Below are positions 59,501 through 64,000 of a stretch of 64,000 nt of DNA, in pieces. Each line of letters opens with the position of its first letter. The stretch's first letter is position 1. This DNA comes from Euptelea pleiosperma (Eukaryota > Streptophyta > Magnoliopsida > Ranunculales > Eupteleaceae). The stretch is from the NCBI GenBank assembly GCA_035048495.1, contig CM068548.1:744001-808000 (forward strand), read 5' to 3'. The notes beneath the pieces were generated by a model. The model saw nothing but the letters and a program-made list of their open reading frames with translations, was not told the DNA's origin and made no database searches. The position numbers and the translations under genes were made by a program.

Positions 59501-62500
59501 ACAATAATAATTGAATAGTTTGAGTAAAATTACGAGGTCCGGTTGCAAGAAAGTCACTTGTTATAGGCTTCGGAATGTAAAACAAACTGAGTCCAATTAG
59601 AGACATTGACGCACGGATGGAGCAAACTTGTTTCGACAGTCCCGAATGTAATTCCAACACTTCAAATGTGTTAAAACAATTGTAATAGAAGATATTCAGT
59701 CAAATTACGAGGTACGGTTGTGAAAAAGTCACTAGTTATAAGCATAGGAATGTAACGCACAAACTGAGTCTAATTAGAGGCATTGACGCACGGATGGAGC
59801 AAACTTCTTCCGACAGTCCTGAATCTTATTCCAACACTACAAATGTCTTAAAACAATTGTAATAGAAGATATTGAGTCAAATTACGAGGTCCGATTGCGA
59901 AAAAGTCAGTAATTATAGGCTTAGGAATGTCATGCACAAACTGAGTCCAATTAGAGACATTGACGTACGAATAGAGCAAACTTGTTCCGCCTATCCCGAA
60001 TCTTGTTCCAAGACTTAAAATGTGTTGAAACAATAATAATGGAATAGTTTGAGTAAAATTACGAGGTCCGGTTGCGAGAAAGTTACTTGTTCTAGGCTTC
60101 GGAATGTAACACAAACTGAGTCCAATTAGAGACATTGACGCACGGATGGAGCAAACTTGTTCCGACAGTCCCGAATCTAATTCCAACACTTCAAATGTGT
60201 TAAAACAATTGTAATAGAAGATATTCAGTCAAATTATGAGGTCCGGTTGTGAAAAAGTCACTAGTTATAAGCTTAGGAATGTAACGCACAAACTGAGGCT
60301 AATTAGAGACATTGACGAACGGATGGAGCGAACTTGTTTCGACTATCCCGAATCTTGTTCCAAGACTTCAAATGTTTTGAAACAATTGTAATGGAAGAGT
60401 TTGAGTCAAATTACGAGGTCGGGTTGCGAGAAAGTCACTTGTTATAGGCTTCGGAATGTAACACACAAACTGAGTCCAAGTAGAGACATTGACGCACGGA
60501 TGGAGCAAACTTGTTTCGTCAGTCCCGAATCTAATTCCAACACTTCAAATGTGTTAAAACAATTGTAATAGAAGATATTCAGTCAAATTACGAGGCCCGG
60601 TTGCAAAAAAGTCACAAGTTATAAGCTTAGGAATGTAACGCACAAACTGAGTCTAATTAGAGCCATTGACGCACGGATGGAGCGAACTTGTTTCGACTGT
60701 CCCGAATCTATTTCCAAGACTTCAAATGTGTTGAAACAATAATAATGAAAGAGTTCGAGTAAAATTAAAAGGTCCAGTTGCGAGAAAGTCACTTGTTATA
60801 GGCTTCGGAATGTAACACAGAAATTGAGTCCAATTGGAGTCACTGACGCACGAATGTAGTAAACTTCTTCCGACAGTCCCGAATCTAATTCCAACAGTTC
60901 AAATGTGTTAAAACAATTGAAATAGAAGATATTCAGTCAAATTACGAGGTCCGGTTGCGAAAAAGTCACTAGTTATAAGCTTAGGAATGTAACGCACATA
61001 CTGAGTCTAATTAGAGACATTGACGCACGGATGGAGCGAACTTGTTTCGACTATCCTGAATCTTGTTCCAAGACTTCAAATGTGTTGAAACAATTGTAAT
61101 GGAAGAGTTTGAGTCAAATTACGAGGTCCGTTTGCAAGAAAGTCACTTGTTATAGGCTTCGGAATGTAACACACAAACTGAGTCCAATTAAAGACATTGA
61201 CTCACGGATGGAGCAAACTTATTCTGACAGTCCCAAATCTAATTCCAACACTTCAAATGTGTTAAAACAATTGTAATAGAAGATATTGAGTAAAATTACG
61301 AGGTCCAGTTGCAAAGAAGTCACTAGTTATAAGCTTAGGAATGTAACGCACAAACTGAGTCAAATTAGAGACATTGAGGAACGGATGGAGCAAACTTGTT
61401 CCGCCTGTCCCGAATCTGGTTCCAAGACTTCAAATGTGTTGAAACAATAATAATGGAATAGTTTGAGTAAAATTACGGGGTCCGGTTGCGAGAAATTCAC
61501 TTGTTATAGGCTTCGGAATGTAACACACAAACTGAGTCCAATTACAGACATTGACGCACGGATGGAGCAAACTTGTTCTGACAGTCCCGAATCTAATTCG
61601 AACACTTCAAATGTGTTAAAACAATTGTAATAGAAGATATTGAGTCAAATTACGAGGTCCGGTTGCGAAAAAGTCATAGTTATAAGCTTAGGAAAGTAAC
61701 GCACAAACTGAGCCTAATTGGAGACATTGACGCACGGATGGAGCGAACTTGTTTCGACTGTCCCGAATCTTGTTCCAAGACTTCAAATGTGTTGAAACAA
61801 TTATAATGAAAGAGTTTGAGTAAAATTACGAGCTCCGGTTGAGAGAAAGTCATTTTTTATAGGCTTCGGAATGTAACACAAACTGAGTCCAATTAGACAC
61901 ATTGGCGCACGATGGAGCAAACTTGTTCCGACAGTCCCGTATCTAATTCCAACACTTCAAATGTGTTAAAACAATTGAAATAGAAGATATTCAGTCAAAT
62001 TACGAGGTTCGATTGTGAAAAAGTCACTAGTTATTAGCTTAGGAATGTAACGCACAAACTGAGTCTAATTAGAGACATTGACGCACGGATGGAGCGAACT
62101 TGTTTCGACTATCCCGAATCTTGTTCCAAGACTTCAAATGTGTTGAAACAATTGTAATGGAAGAGTTTGAGTCAAATTACGATGTCCGGTTGCGAGAATG
62201 TCACTTGTTATAGGCTTCGGAATGTAATACACAAACTGGGTCCAATTAGAGACATTGACTCACGGATGGAGCAAACTTGTTTCGACAGTCCCGAATCTAA
62301 TTCCAACACTTCAAATGTATTAAAACAATTGTAATAGAAGATATTGAGTCAAATTATGAGGTCCGGTTGTGAAAAAGTCATTAGTTATAAGCTTAGGAAA
62401 GTAACGCACAAACTGAGCCTAATTAGAGACATTGACGCACGGATGGAGCGAACTTGTTTCGACTGTCCCGAATCTTGTTCCAAGACTTCAAATGTATTGA

Positions 62501-64000
62501 AACAATTATAATGGAAGAGTTTGAGTGAAATTACGAGGTCCGGTTGCGAGAAAGTCACTTGTTATAGGCTTCGGAATGTCACACACAAACTGAGTCCAAT
62601 TAGAGACATTGACGCACGGATGGAGCAAACTTGTTCCGACAGTCCCGAATCTAATTCCAACACTTCAAATATCTTAAAACAATTGTAATAGAAGATATTG
62701 AGTCAAATTACGAGGTCCGGTTGTGAAAAAGTCACTAGTTATAAGCTTAGGAAAGTAACGCACAAACTGAGTCTAATTAGAGACATTGACGTACGGATGG
62801 AGCGAACTTGTTTCGAATGTCCCGAATCTTGTTCCAAGACTTAAAATGTGTTGAAACAATTGTAATGGAAGAGTTCGAGTAAAATTACGAGGTCCAGTTG
62901 CGAGAAAGTCACTTGTTATAGGCTTCGGAATGTAACACACAAACTGAGTCCAATTAGAGGCATTGACGCACGGATGGAGCAAACTTTTTTTGATAGTCCC
63001 GAATCTTATTCCAACACTTCAAATGTCTAAAAAAAATTGTAATAGAAGATATTGAGTCAAATTACGAGGTCCGTTTGCGAAAAAGTCAGTAATTATAGGC
63101 TTTGGAATGTAACGCACAAACTGAGTCAAATTAGAGACATTGACGAACGAATGGAGCAAACTTGTTCCGCCTGTCCCGAATCTTGTTCCAAGACTTCAAA
63201 TGTGTTGAAACAATAATAATGGAATAGTTTGAGTAAAATTACGAGGTCCGGTTGCGAGAAAGTCACTTGTTATAGGCTTCGGAATGTAACACACAAACTG
63301 AGTCCAATTAGAGACATTGATGCACGGATGGAGCAAACTTGTTCCGACAGTCCCGAATCTAATTCCAACACTTCAAATGTGTTGAAACAATTGTAACAGA
63401 AGATATTGAGTCAAATTACGAGGTCCGGTTGTGAAAAAGTCATTAGTTATAAGCTTAGGAAAGTAACGCACAAACTGAGCCTAATTAGAGACATTGACGC
63501 ACGGATGGAGCGAACTTGTTTCGACTGTCGCGAATCTTGTTCCAACACTTCAAATGTGTTGGAACAATTGTAATGGAAGAGTTTGAGTCAAATTGCGAGG
63601 TCCGGTTACGAAAATGTAACTAGTTATAGGCTTCAGAATGTAACACACAAACTAAGTCCAATTATAGACATTGACGCAAGGATGGAGCAAACTTTTTTCG
63701 ACTATCCCGAATCTTCTTCCAAGACTTCAAATGTGTTGATACAATTGTAATGGAAGATCTTGAGTCAAATTTTGAGGTCCGATTGCGAAAACGAATCTAG
63801 TTATAGGCTTCGGAATGTAACACACAAACTAAGTCCAATTAGAGAAATTGACGAACGAATGGAGCAAACTTGTTCCGCCTGTCCCGAATCTTCTTCCATG
63901 ACTTCAAATGTGTTGAAACAATAGTAATGAAAGATTTTGAGTAAAATTACGAGGTCCGGTTGCGAGAAAGTCACTAGTTATAGTCTTCGGAAAGTAACAC
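53592..64000. repeat. 177-bp satellite array, block 5
   Basis: About 59 monomers, running to the end of the window. Much of 54-60 kb alternates two subtypes (CAGTAATTATAGGCTTAGG with a CCGCCTGTCCCG tail, and CACTTGTTATAGGC with a CCGACAGTCCCG tail), giving a 354-bp dimer. Larger repeats are noted separately. Subtype content matches the end of block 4, consistent with one array split by the mosaic. ORFs (55178-55456, 59848-60189, 62773-62982) are monomer shadows. Confidence 0.97.
55500..60200. repeat. Multi-monomer higher-order repeat, about 16 and 11 monomers
   Basis: 55500-56540 recurs at about 58300-59360 (TTAAGAGG at 55678 and 58472, offset 2794; CTGAATCTTATTCC at about 56470 and 59290, offset 2820). 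The 26-bp change is a deletion near 56270. From about 59340 the match shifts to sequence 1940 bp earlier (GGTACGGTTGTG at 57771 and 59711), so the second copy lacks five monomers. Confidence 0.7.

Noticed and set aside
1..64000. CENP-B box in the satellite
   Set aside because: I looked for the YTTCGTTGGAARCGGGA pattern in the monomer and did not find a match.

Overview
The window looks like a piece of a flowering-plant centromere or pericentromere. About 42 kb of the 64 kb is one AT-rich tandem satellite with a monomer of about 177 bp (roughly 237 monomers). The other 22 kb is LTR retrotransposon sequence inserted into that satellite. I found no host gene, tRNA, rRNA or organelle insert. The only recognisable protein-coding sequence is a broken Ty3/gypsy pol segment whose RNase H, integrase and GPY/F-type end resemble the plant Athila/Tat branch. 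I cannot name the species or link the satellite to a known family. All alignments, counts and identities were made by eye.

Layout: satellite 1-7760; solo LTR in minus sense 7761-12397, itself carrying a nested solo LTR of another gypsy family at 8214-10331; satellite 12398-29027; second minus-sense solo LTR 29028-32625; satellite 32626-33087; solo LTR of the second family 33088-36713; satellite 36714-43358; plus-sense mosaic 43359-53591 (truncated 5' LTR, pol pseudogene, 3' internal region, truncated 3' LTR, a 60 bp sliver of satellite, then a further LTR with a duplicated end); satellite 53592-64000. The four single insertions have perfect 5 bp target-site duplications (ACGAA, GGGGT, CACAC, GCACG). 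The mosaic does not.

The satellite has several monomer subtypes arranged in local higher-order patterns (dimers of 354 bp, trimers of 531 bp, larger blocks). About 7.4 kb of array is duplicated in tandem with a period near 7.97 kb (45 monomers). The second copy keeps the uninterrupted version of the site where the first solo LTR inserted, so that insertion is younger than the duplication.

The Athila-like LTRs are long (about 2.5-3.8 kb) and share a regulatory architecture: a triple 20-bp-spaced motif matching the plant mitosis-specific activator (MSA) element, an inverted repeat next to a TATA box, a recurrent GTTGCA/TGCAAC palindrome, and a conserved splice-donor/acceptor pair that would define an intron inside the LTR. 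These shared features, and the clustering of insertions in one part of the monomer, are the main points for follow-up.
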